Part shown: piece by piece, positions 18,922 to 30,199 of the stretch
Numbering within the stretch: the stretch's first letter is position 1
How the letters are laid out: each line of letters starts with the position of its first letter
Source: Corinectria fuckeliana
Taxonomy: Eukaryota; Ascomycota; Sordariomycetes; Hypocreales; Nectriaceae
DNA: 64,000 nt
Direction of reading: 5' to 3'
NCBI GenBank assembly: GCA_019137255.1
Contig: WPDH01000041.1
Location: forward strand, 1 to 64,000
Program-made: the position numbers and the translations under genes
The notes under the pieces: generated by a model
Database searches by the model: none
What the model was told of the DNA's origin: nothing
The model's input: only the letters and a program-made list of their open reading frames with translations

Positions 18922-20420
18922 CTAGGACTTCTTAGCTAAGGCGCTGCAGGGAGCAGAGGGCGAGAACACGATATCAGAAACACCCGACTTGCCAGACTTT
19001 AAAGAATAAGTCTTCAGAGGCGTATACTTAGCCCGCTTAAGAGGGCGAGTAGAGGGCGAGGGCGACTCGCTGCCGGAATCGACAACTCGGGCGGGCGTCT
19101 TAGGGACCTTAGTCTTACGGGCGCGCTTACGGGCGGTAGAAGCCAGGGCAGAAGGGGGGTCAGCGATATCTAGGCGACCAGCAGAACAACAAGGAGTCGT
19201 CAAAGCTTAGGCGACAAGGGAAGAGACAGCCAATAGGTCTAACCCTAAAGAAGAGGCCCGGGCGCCAGAGTCCAGCTTAAAAGCCAGGTCGTCAAGGAGC
19301 TAAAGGCTCTCTAGGTCATCTAGGATCCAAACACTATCAGGAGACTAAACGACAGGAGACGGGAGAGCTGAGGGAGAGGCAGCGCGAGTGCGAGCAACAG
19401 GCAAAGCGACGATAGGCTCAGCGAGAGTCTCGTCGAGATTAGAGACAGAAACAGAGGCGGGGTGCGGGCGAGTAATAAGCGAGACGGCGGTAAACAGAGC
19501 GGAAGACTTGACATCAGAACCGCCGAACTCAGACCTAACATCACGAGAAGGGCCACTAATAGCCCCACGGCGAAGAGGTCCTTAGTTCAGGAAGCCGACT
19601 TAGCACACTAGGGCCTGGGCACCACGGTTATAAGCCTTGATGATAGCGGAGATAGTGGCGCGCTTAATAGACATAAGGAAAGCCCAGAGTGTTTTCTCTT
19701 TAACGTTAGTAACAGGGGTGACAGACACGTAAAGCAGTTAAAGAACCACTGTGCGAACAGTAAGGGCAGCACTATTATTATAAAGATAAAGAGGCTAGGC
19801 AGTCTTAATATAATAATCTAATTCAGTCAGAGAAACATCCTCTAAGAGGCTAGCATCCTAGCGGAACCTTAGGGTGTTAACAGCAGTTTAAGCCTTAATC
19901 GACTAGAATAAGAAACTAAGCACTTTCTTAGTCAACTGGCTAGACTTCTTAGCACTAGTGCTAGTAACACTAGACAGGCTATCAGCGAGGGTTTAAAAAG
20001 TAGATACAGCCTTATTAGTAGCGTGCTAAATACGCTAGCGTGACGCGCTAGATAAAGGCTTACAGAGGGTCACTTAGCAACTAGAGGAACACTCCTTAGG
20101 GTTATCACAGAAGTGATATATAGTCAACTTATTCTAGAAGACTGCTATAGCACTATAGAGCTCTAGGGGAATCTTAGAAGATATTAATAACATGCAGAAA
20201 GCGGCGAGAACTTAATAAACTCATAGTGGTACACTTCTGCTTAGATTGCTCACAACAGATGCAACAGGCTTTAAGAGAACCACAGACATATAGCAGACTA
20301 AACTAGTTGGCTTTCTACGTCAGACAAAAGAAGCAAGAGGCATCCCTAACAAACATCTAGTCAAAAGGGGCGTCTCTGTTAAACTGACAGAGAACATCCC
20401 CTATGCGAACAAGAGACATC
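18922..20420 (-). pseudogene. Antisense accessory gene of family B: Cys-rich and Ser/basic-rich protein
   Basis: On the strand opposite gag-pol, a roughly 500-codon reading runs from about 20,420 to the TAG at 18922. From about 20,210 onward a single frame is interrupted almost only by TAA/TAG where Gln is expected. It reads through YHFCDNPKECSSSCQVTLCK, SLTELDYYIKTAQ-like and KEKTLWAFLMSIKRATISAI segments to WILDDLESL and a basic tail, STARKRARKTKVPKTPARVV and SESPSPSTRPLKRAKYTPLK. The tail resembles nuclear localisation signals. The first about 70 codons look better in another frame (RDASCFFCLT, then SLKACCICCEQSKQKCTT), a CxxC...CxxC...C arrangement like fungal zinc-binding proteins, so a frameshift or an intron lies near 20,200. 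CpG and CpA are far more frequent here than in pol. Function unknown. Confidence 0.6.
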
Positions 20421-20842
20421 TAGGCGATAAATCAGCGACAGCAAGGTGAGCAGACTAATAATAATACTTAACAGTTTAAGTGTTATAAGTAACAGAAGGA
20501 AGCAGTAGAGCAAAACAACTTGTAGAGGTTCAGAGAGGGAGAACTAAACAACAAAAGATGTTATAAAGAAGTTAGTATAAGCAAGAGAAAGAAAAAGAAA
20601 ACAAATAAGTACACTAGCGCAGTCTATAGCTTAACAGCCGCTAACAGACCGCTAACTAATAGGCCCACTATTAACACAAAGCCCCATAGCTGACAGCTAT
20701 ATAACAGCTGCGGAGCGAGCGCTAACTAACCGCCATATTACTATAACAACTAAGGTCCTAAGTGACAGCAGTATAGCAACAACAAAATAATATTAATTAT
20801 AACAACTAAGAACAGACTTACACATCTAAAGACTAGATAGCT

Positions 20843-20853
20843 AGAGGAGGGGG
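20843..20853 (+). other. B1 polypurine tract
   Basis: AGAGGAGGGGG lies four bases upstream of the 3' LTR, the expected site for plus-strand priming. Confidence 0.75.
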
Positions 20854-20857
20854 TAAT

Positions 20858-21068
20858 TGTAAGGAGATAAGCTCACAGCCTAGGGGACTAGCCTAGGAGG
20901 AACTAGTGCTAGGCTAGGTAGGGTATACTAAGAGTATAAGAGCTACTAAGTAGGATTACTTAGTGATCTTAGCGAGCAGTCTGTGACTGCTCACTAAGTT
21001 AAAGTCTTATAATATATAGATACCTACCTTAGAACTTTTTATCTCACCCTAATTAGCTAACTCTTATA
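20858..21068 (+). repeat. B1 3' LTR
   Basis: 211 bp, TGTAAGGAG...CTCTTATA. It carries fewer C-to-T changes than the 5' LTR (for example AGCGAGCAGTCTGTGACTGC against AGTAAGCAGTCTATAACTGC). Confidence 0.92.
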
Positions 21069-21073
21069 AGCAG

Positions 21074-24000
21074 CTACTAAGAGTTAGCTTTAGTTATTTA
21101 TTTTAGAATCTTAGTAAGAATTATAAATATTTTAATCTTTTTAATAATTAATACAGTTAGTTTATAAATATTAGTTTATATTAGCCTAGTTATATTATTA
21201 AAGCTTATAGTAAAAGTGTAAGAACTTTCTACTAAGAGGGTATTATTACTTTAGAACTACCTGTTTTGTTTTTAAAGCTAGTATAGTATATTATATAATA
21301 GTATACTTAGTATGCTTTTAGCTTTACTTAGGGTTTTAAGTTGCTTATAATTTAAGTTATTATAGTAGTATATTTAGTTCTTTTAGTTAATAAACCTATT
21401 ATTAGGGTTAAAGCTCTTAGATTATATAAGATAGCAAAAGTGCTTATAACAGTTTAGGTAAGTTTTAACCTAAATATAGTATTAGTAAGAGCTCTTAGCT
21501 GCTTAAAGTTCTTACTTATTACTATATAATATAATAGCTTATTAGTAACTTTTATAATTAAGATAAGAGAGTTATTATAAAAGTTAACTCTTAAAAAGAA
21601 TATATAGCTATTAATTTTTAGATAGGAATATATTACTTAATAAGGTAATATTAAATAGCACTTATTTCTCTTACTTAAGGTTATTAGGTATTTCTTATAT
21701 ATTAATAGTAGAAAGCTATAGTATTCTCTCTAAGAAGTAAAAGTAGTAATATATAAGAGAAAGAAAAATAATAATAGAGAAAATAATATATAAGGTGTTA
21801 ATTACTTTAACTATACGTTTTATTATTAGCTAGTAATAGTTACTAGCTGTATTTATAATAATATAATAGTAAATATAATAAGCTATTACCTTAAGTGATT
21901 TACTATTATACTTTAAGAGTTTCCTAGTAGAGCTCTTTTAGTTAGCCTTAGTAATACTATAATTTTTACAGTGTTAGGTTCTTTCTTAGCCTTTTATATT
22001 TATAGTATAAGGCCTTAATAGTATTTAGTGCTTAGTTAACTATTTTAGACTCTACTTGTTTTTTAGCTAGTATATTAGTTATTTAAGTAGCTAGCTGCTT
22101 ATTCTTACTATGTTTTTATTTTTATTTCTTAGTAAGTTTCTTTTTATACTATTCTCTTATCTTAAACTTTATAATAAGCTTATTACTTTTAATAGTATTC
22201 TCTTTTAGCTAGAGGTTATAATTACTTAGCTACTTTTTTTATATAATAAGATATTTAGTTTTTAGCTTGTCTTTTTTTTACTTTTAGGTGTAAAATCTAA
22301 TTATATAATTAACTTTTTAATGCTTATATTTATCTCTCTAGTTTTTTTTCTTATAATTCTCTATTAAGATTACTTTTAGCTGTCTAACTAGTATCTTAGC
22401 TAATTTAAGTTAAGCAACTAATATTATTAAGTAGATATTAAGATTATTTTTTATTTTAAGCTAGTATACTAGATTTTCTACCTGTTTTAAAATCTTATAT
22501 AGTCTTATTTTTTTTTCTTTTAGTTTCTCTACTTAGTTATCTACTATTATATATCTCTTTTTATAAAGCTTTAGCTAGACTTAGTCTTCTAGCTTATATT
22601 TAACTAGCTAGTGTTTTTAATTATACTAGTGCTTTATAACTGCTTATATAAATATAAGAAAGAGTTTAATCTTATTATAAAGAATATCTTAATTAAAGGT
22701 ATTAATCTTATCTTTTAGCTATTAAAGCTTGTTATTTAAGTATTAGCTAGTAACTAGCTCACTTAAAGATATATTAATAGTAAATAAGTATAAGTTGTTT
22801 AGGCTAAACTAAAGGGGAATTAAAACTATAACTTATAGCTAGCCTAAAAAGTTACTAGTAAAGTATTATAAGGCGACTTTTACTACTTAGTTATGTCTTT
22901 TTATAGTACTATCTATCTATAAATACTATACTATTAATATAAGAAGCTTAGTTTTAAATACTACTTATAAGTCTTATTAGAAGTTAAATATAAACTTAGC
23001 ATTCTAGTTAGATATAATACTATATAAAATACTATAATAGTGCTAATTAGTATAAGAGTTTTAATATATATAGGGCTTAACTACTAGTAGTTACTACTTA
23101 AAGTGGTTATCTTACTTAAACTTAATAAAAGATAACACTTTTTCTCTTTTTAATTTTAATCTTATCTTTTATCACTTTTTGCCTTATCTTACCCAGCTGT
23201 TATAACAGCTCTTATTATTTATTCTTATTCTTATTAGCTAGATTACTTTTAAAAGTATTATATCTAATACTTAAAAGCAGTTTAATCTGTTTTATATCTT
23301 TTATAGTTACTTAAGCTGTGATTTTATTTATATATCTTTTAAGCTAACAGCTTTAGTTAGGTAGTTAGTTTATACTAACTATATCTCCTACTAATAAAAT
23401 ACCCTAGTTATATTATATTAGCTTTATAAATAGTGCTTATACCTAGTTTCTAGTAGTATACTAGTTGTTTTTTAGTATAAGTAAGTATATTTAGCACTAT
23501 TTATAAGTAACAGTTAGTAAGCAGTTAAAAAACTACTTATCTAAGTTTAGCTAAAGTATTTTTTTAGCTTTTATAACTAGTAATCTTATAATAAAGTTTA
23601 TTATAATTATATAAAAGAGAATTAAAGGGCTTTAAATTAAGATAAGCTGTCCTAGTAGTTTTTTATAGTTTGTAAAGTTTTTACTATATATATTATATTT
23701 ATCTTATACTACCTGGATTTCTCGCCTTAAGTTTAGTATTATAAAAAAGCTAAATAAGTCCTGTTATAATTATACCTCTCTTAAGTAAAAGTTTTACTTA
23801 TAGTTATTTTAAATAACTTTCTAGCCTGCTTTTATTAATAGGTATAGCTGCTATTACCTGCTATACTTATATAAGTAGATTAATTTATTCTGTTAAAAAA
23901 ATAAGAGCCTTAAAATCTTATCTTTCTTACTAAGCTATACTAAAATTATTACTTATTTTAGCTCTTTTAAATACTAGTTAAGAATTTTCTAGTGTAAAAT

Positions 24001-25249
24001 AGTTTATATACTAGCTTTCACAAAGTGGAAAGTATAAGTAACTAGCTTCTTATCTTTCTAAAAGCAGTTAAGCTCTCTTTTCTTAGCTCTATTATACCTC
24101 TTCTCTTAGCTTAGCAGCTTAAATAGTATATTAAGTATAATATTAGTAAGTCTTAGAATATACTATATATCTAATAAGTACTAGCTTAGGTATTATAAGA
24201 TAAGAGTAAGACAGTTATTATTTCTTAGTATACTAGTAAATACTAATTTTTAGCAGACTAGAGTGTAAATAGTAAAGTGATTAGTAAGTGTAATTATCTT
24301 ATCTTTTTAAGTTAACTAGATTATTATTTAGGCTTTTTAGTATATTTAGACTAAGTATATTATTTTTATTTTTATTAGCTAGTAGTTTTTTTTAGCATCT
24401 TATAAAGCTTAGCTAAGATATATAATAAGTTAAATAACTATAAATAAAATCTTACTAACTTAGTCTTAAGTGTATATAAGGTTTAAATAGTATATTATGC
24501 CTTTTATGCCTTATTTTTTTAATATGTCTAGCTGTATAAAAAGTTTTATATTTAGGTTAAAGTGATAAAGTAACTTTATATTAGCTAGTTTATTTATAAT
24601 TTTATAAAAACTGTTAATTTCCTTTAAGGTTTTTATAAACTTAGCTTTTATTATATAGTTAGCCTGTTCTTAGCTAGTTACTATCTTGCTTAATTCTTAT
24701 CTTTTAGTAAGTATACTAGTCTTTTTAGCTTATAATAGTTTAATTATTCTAGTAAACATTAAGATTAAATACTAAAGCTATCTAACTATACTAATCTATT
24801 TTTTAAGCTATTATAAGTTAGTTAAAAACTTAATATTTCTTAAGGCTGCTACCTGCTCTTAAGTGTTAAAAAGACTTAGTTTATCTACTTAAAATCCTAG
24901 TAGTTAAATAAAAAAATACCTTAAGAAGGCTTTCTTAGCTAAGAGAGTAATATTCTTTTCTTAGAACAGCTAAAAGATAGTATATAAGTGCTCTAAATAT
25001 TTTATATTATTATCTAAAAAGATAATAATATTATTAATAAATACTATAGTAAAAGCTTAGTATAGTTAGAGCAGTTAGTTTATAAAGTGTTAAATATATA
25101 CTAAGAAGTTTTTAAATCTTATTAGGGCTATCTTAAATTACTTTAATTCTTAGTAGCTAACTATTATAAAGTGATCTTAGTGTTTAAAGTATACTAAGAA
25201 CTAGTGAAAAAATAACTAGGTATTAATAATACTAATATTACAAAATAAG
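21074..25249 (-). mobile_element. Ty3/gypsy relic C1, minus strand, RIP-degraded
   Basis: Minus-strand readings give an RT segment with HLEHLYTIFQLF and KNITLLAKKAFL (about 25,020-24,830). Leftward there is an RNase H-integrase linker (23,700-23,060), and then KYKLEDQVWLKLYKK and VENLVYQLKIKNNLNI (about 22,600-22,400), the C-terminal end of a gypsy integrase. The order fits one element read right to left. Its LTRs are not identified: B1 cuts its left side and repeat D interrupts it near 25,250. It is heavily RIP-mutated with no open frame. Confidence 0.6.
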
Positions 25250-25592
25250 CTAATAGCTAAATAGCTATAATCTAAAAAGAAGCTATTAGAGAGTAGCTAT
25301 AATAAGAGAGGGGATTTTCTACTAATTAGTCTTAAGAGAGCTTTAGAAAATCCTAAGACAGTCTTAGAGAAAGCTAAGAAAAGGTTCTTAAATACTCTTA
25401 GGGAGTTCCCTAAGAGTGTCTTAAGACTTCTCTTATATAAGAGAAGACCTTTTTTAGAATAGCTAAAAAAGGTATTAATCTATTATCTTACTATTCTACT
25501 TACTAGCTTAAAATATCTTAATTATATAAGTAGAGAATTTTTCTCTTAGTAGTATTTACTTTGTAAATCTCTAATTTAGTTAATTTTATATT
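25250..25592 (-). repeat. Interspersed repeat D, copy 2
   Basis: Inverted match to 11,743-12,100. It interrupts the RT of relic C1 just upstream of its catalytic region, so it is younger than C1. Confidence 0.6.
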
Positions 25593-27750
25593 AAATAGTA
25601 GTAATTATATTACCTGTATTTATATACCTTTTAAATAGCTTTAGACTTATATCTTAGTTAGAAACTTCTTATAGTATACTAAGAGATTTCTAGCTGTTAA
25701 CACTACTTTTCCCCTAAAATACTTAAATAAATCTACTAAGAGAATAATATATAAATATAAGAATAACACCTTTTAGAATAATACTAGTAGTTAAGACTTA
25801 ACTATTCTTTTCTTTTTTATTCTTATTATAAACCTAACCTTAAAAAGATAATTAAATCTCTTATAATTCTCACCTCTTAGAGAATAAGTTTATATATTAG
25901 AGTTAAAAGAGAAATTATATAATAGTTAAATAATAAAAGACAGGTTAAAAACTGTAAAAAACTATTTTACTACTTAGATAAGTAGAAATATTAACTTTTA
26001 TTACTATTACTAAATAATCTCTTATAATACTAAAACTAGAAACTACCTACTAGCTTTTTTAGGATAACTAGCTTAACACCTTTTAAGACCTTTTCTATTT
26101 TATTATAACCTTCTCTTCTCACCTAATAACTAGCAGGTAACCTAGCTATTAATAACTTTACTTAGTGACTTTACACCTAAGATATTAAACCTAAACCTAG
26201 ATCTTAATTTGCTAACCTAGTAAACTTATTATAACTTTTAGTCTTCTAGTAATACTAGAATACTCTTTACTTAACAACTAATTTATAAGGTAAACTAGCT
26301 ACTACTAAGTTTAATATAACCTTTTAGCTAACTAGAGATAAAAAACTTATAATAGTAAACTAGTAACTCCTAATAATAACAGTTAAAACACTAATAAAAT
26401 CAGCCTTAAGTATAAAAGAGCTGCTAAACTGCTAACTAATATAAGACACTCTTATTACTATAAAGAATTTATATAACCTTCTTAGCTAAACTTAGCTAAA
26501 CACTGCCCTAATATTATATATTTAATTCTAACTTAAAGAGGTAGAGAAGTTTTAGCTAGTAAATATATTTAACAACTTATTTAATAATATAAAACTAAAT
26601 AATAAGAACCTTATCTAGAGAAGTATTTTTAGCTTTATAGACACTTTAGAAAGATATATAGTATAAGAACTAAATTATAAAATAATACTAGTCTAAAATA
26701 TACTTTATCTACTTCTTAGGCTAGTCTTAGACTAGTACACTAGCAACCTAAGTAATAATTAACAAGTGGTATTTTAAAGTAGTTATAAAAACATTAACCT
26801 ATAGATTAACCTTATTTAAACCCGCTTTAAAACCCGGCTAGAAGTTATAATAAACACCTTAAATAAAAAAATGTTTACTATTTAAGATATTACTAACTAA
26901 GTAGACTTTTAAAACTAAATATCTAAAGTTAAATATATAGTATAAGCAGCTAAATACTTACCTAACTATCTTACTAACCTTATATTTAATAAACTTAATA
27001 TTTATCTTTAGAAGGTTATAAGCCACTTAGTACTTTACTAGTCTATTAATAACTAGGTGAAAGTAAATAAGCTTTATATACTAAACTTTTATATCTAAGT
27101 AACTACTAAAAGTTAGAGCCACCTTCTTAAAGAGAAATACTATACTCTAATAAGAAATTAAGCTAGTATAACCTTTTAGAAACCTAGAATAATATACTCT
27201 TAAGTATTATATAATAATATAACTAGTATAACACTATAAATAGGGAATAATAGGACTTTTACCTTATAATAGAATAACTATTAATAAGAGTATATATATA
27301 CACTTTTACTTACTCTCTTAGAAGTATAAAACTCTAGCTTAGTACTAACTTAGAACTAAGTAAGATTTATATTACTCTTACTATTAAGAAATATAATAAT
27401 AACTATTAGGATTTTAGCCTAAAATATAGCTCTACTTTTAGTACTAGCTCTCCACCTTATAATTATATACTCTAGCTAGCCTAACAGCAGAAATATAAAC
27501 ACTTAGATATTTTATATATTTAATAATATTTAGCTAAATAAGCTTAGAAAGTATTATATCTCCTAGGAATAAGTATAAGCCTTTTTTATAAAGAAAGAAT
27601 ATTAAAACCTAAATAAAACAGCTTATATAATAGTAAAAGAATATAGTATAAATATAAAAGAACTATAAGACTACCTAGAGTTTTTATATAACACACTTAA
27701 GATATATAAATTTATCTAAGAAACTATAAAAAGCTAAAATAACACTAAAG
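25593..27750 (+). other. RIP-degraded coding relic, plus strand, unassigned
   Basis: Plus-strand readings with stops restored give protein-like text (for example KLRKYYISxEQVQAFFIKKEY near 27,540 and ELxDYLEFLYNTLKIYKFI near 27,670). It continues across the B2 insertion to 43,060. I cannot name the parent family. The B2 target duplication AATTT ends it at 27,751-27,755. Confidence 0.4.
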
Positions 27751-27755
27751 AATTT

Positions 27756-27967
27756 TATAAGAGTTAGCTAATTAGAGTGAGATAAAAAGTTCTAAAGTAA
27801 GTATTTATATATTATAAGACTTTAACTTAGCAAGTAGTTATAAACTGCTTACTAAGATTACTAAGTAATTCTACTTAGTAGCTCTTATACTCTTAGTATA
27901 CTCTACTTAGCTTAGTACTAGTTTCTCTTAAGGCTAGTCTTTTAGGCTATAAGCTTATCTTCTTATA
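27756..27967 (-). repeat. B2 3' LTR
   Basis: 212 bp, TATAAGAG...CTTCTTATA on plus; the terminal TG/CA are mutated to TA/TA. Adjacent duplication AATTT. Confidence 0.9.
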
Positions 27968-28405
27968 ATTACTCTCTCTTTTAGCTATCTAGTTTTTAAA
28001 TATATAAGTTTATTCTTAGTTATTATAATTAATATTATTTTGTTATTACTATACTACTATCACTTAAAACCTTAATTATTATAGTAATATAACAGTTAGT
28101 TAGCACCTGCTTTATAGCTGTTATATAGCTATTAGCTATAAGGCTTTATATTAATAGTAAGCTTATTAGTTAGCAGTCTATTAGCAGCTGTTAAGCTATA
28201 AACTGTGCTAGTATACTTGTTTGTTTTCTTTTTCTTTCTCTTACTTATACTAACTTTTTTATAATATCTTTTATTATTTAGTTCTCTCTTTTTAAACCTC
28301 TATAAGTTGTTTTACTCTACTGCTTTCTTTTATTATAACTCTTAAACTATTAAAGTATTATTATTAGTCTACTTATCTTACTATTACTAATTTATCACTT
28401 AAATA

Positions 28406-29868
28406 TCTCTTATTTATATAAGAGATATTCTCTATTAGTTTAATAGAGATACTCTTTTTAACTAGATATTTATTAAGAATACCTTTTACTTTTTTTATCT
28501 AATATAAAAAGCTAACTAGTTTAGTCTACTATATATTTATAGTTCTTTTAAAGCCTATTATATTTATTATAAGCAATCTAAGTAGAAGTATACTACTATA
28601 AGTTTATTAAGTTCTTACTGCTTTTTATATATTATTAATATCTTCTAAGATTCCTTTACAGCTTTATAATACTATAGTAGTCTTTTAGAATAAGTTAACT
28701 ATATATCACTTTTATAATAACTTTAAGAAGTGTTCCTCTAGTTACTAAGTAACCCTTTATAAGCCTTTATCTAGCGTGTTATACTAGTGTATTTAGTATA
28801 CTACTAATAAGACTATATCTGCTTTTTAAACTCTTACTAACAGCCTGTCTAATATTACTAGCACTAGTGCTAAAAAGTCTAGCTAGTTAACTAAGAAAGT
28901 GCTTAGTTTTTTATTCTAGTTAATTAAGGCTTAGACTACTATTAACACCTTAAGGTTCTACTAGAATACTAGCCTCTTAGAGGATATTTCTCTAACTAAA
29001 TTAGATTATTATATTAAGACTACCTAGCCTTTTTATCTTTATAATAATAGTGCTACTCTTACTATTTATATAGTAGTTTTTTAACTACTTTATATATTTA
29101 TCACTCTTATTACTAATATTAAAGAGAAAACACTCTAGGCTTTCTTTATATCTATTAAGCGTGCTATTATCTCTACTGTTATTAAGGCTTATAACTATAG
29201 TGCTTAAGCTCTAGTATACTAAGTTAGCTTTCTAAACTAAGAACCTTTTTACTATAGGGCTATTAGTAGCTTTTTTTATAATATTAGGTCTAAGTTTAGC
29301 AGTTTTAATATTAAGTCTTCTACTTTATTTACTACTATCTTACTTATTACTCGCTTATACCCCGCTTTTGTTTTTATCTCTAATCTTAATAAGACTCTTA
29401 CTAAGCTTACTACTTTTTTACTTATTACTTACACTTATACTACCTCTCTCTTAGCTCTCTTATCTCTTATTATTTAGTCTCCTAATAGTGTTTAAATCCT
29501 AGATAACCTAAAGAGCTTTTAGCTTCTTAACAACTTAGCTTTTAAGCTAGACTTTAGCGTTTAAGCCCCTTTTTTAGGGTTAGACCTATTAGCTGTCTCT
29601 TCTCTTATTACTTAAGCTTTAACAACTTCTTATTATTCTACTAGTTGCCTAAATATTACTAACCCCCCTTCTATCTTAGCTTTTACTGCTTATAAGCATA
29701 CTTATAAGACTAAGATCCTTAAGATACCTACCTAAGTTGTTAATTTTAGCAGTAAGTTACTCTTACTCTTTACTTACCCTCTTAAGTGGGCTAAGTATAC
29801 ACCTCTAAAAACTTATTTTTTAAAGTTTAGTAAGTTAAGTGTTTCTAATATTATATTCTCACTCTCTA
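28406..29868 (+). pseudogene. Family B antisense accessory gene, B2 copy
   Basis: Collinear with 20,420-18,922 of B1 and on the strand opposite B2 pol. The basic tail is still legible (PLKWAKYTPLKTY, SNIIFS) but Arg/Gln codons are widely mutated. Interrupted at 29,868 by A2. Confidence 0.6.
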
Positions 29869-30072
29869 TATAATAGTTAGCACTAACACTATTAACACCT
29901 AATATAAGCCTTTAAGGCTTAACTTTAAAGCTTGCCTAAATAGTAGGCTAGTAGCCCCTTTAAGAATACTAGATAAGCACTCACTAAATACTTATTAAGT
30001 GAAAGCTTTATAATATACTAATACCTACCTTTATAATCTTTATATTACACTCTAGTGAGACTAACTCTTATA
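29869..30072 (+). repeat. A2 5' LTR
   Basis: 204 bp, TATAATAG...CTCTTATA (ancestral TGTAATAG...CTCTTACA). Matches 37214-37417 and the other family A LTRs. Confidence 0.92.
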
Positions 30073-30199
30073 ATCCTTCTACTTTTACACCCTACCTAGG
30101 TTACTAGTATATAACACAAAATAAGAGGTTATATAAGATCCCCTATAAAGCGTAGTAAGTATATAACAAGTGTAGAACAACTATTAATAATAATAAATA

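Larger units (their letters stand above)
13325..21068 (+). mobile_element. LTR retrotransposon B1 (Ty3/gypsy chromovirus with antisense gene)
   Basis: Complete element of 7,744 bp: 5' LTR 13325-13535, internal region, polypurine tract, 3' LTR 20858-21068. It is flanked by the duplication AGTAG (13320-13324) / AGCAG (21069-21073), which differs by one CpA-to-TpA change, so RIP reached the flank after insertion. The sense strand carries gag-pol relics with zinc knuckle, RT, RNase H, integrase and chromodomain in order. Between pol and the 3' LTR lies an antisense gene block (18922-20420) that is far less mutated. All of pol is full of TAA/TAG, so the element cannot encode its own mobility. Confidence 0.93.

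Noticed and set aside
19320..19585. Overlapping plus and minus ORFs near 19,400 as separate genes
   Set aside because: They are shadows of the antisense family B gene, whose frame gives the coherent protein and is conserved in B2 and B3.
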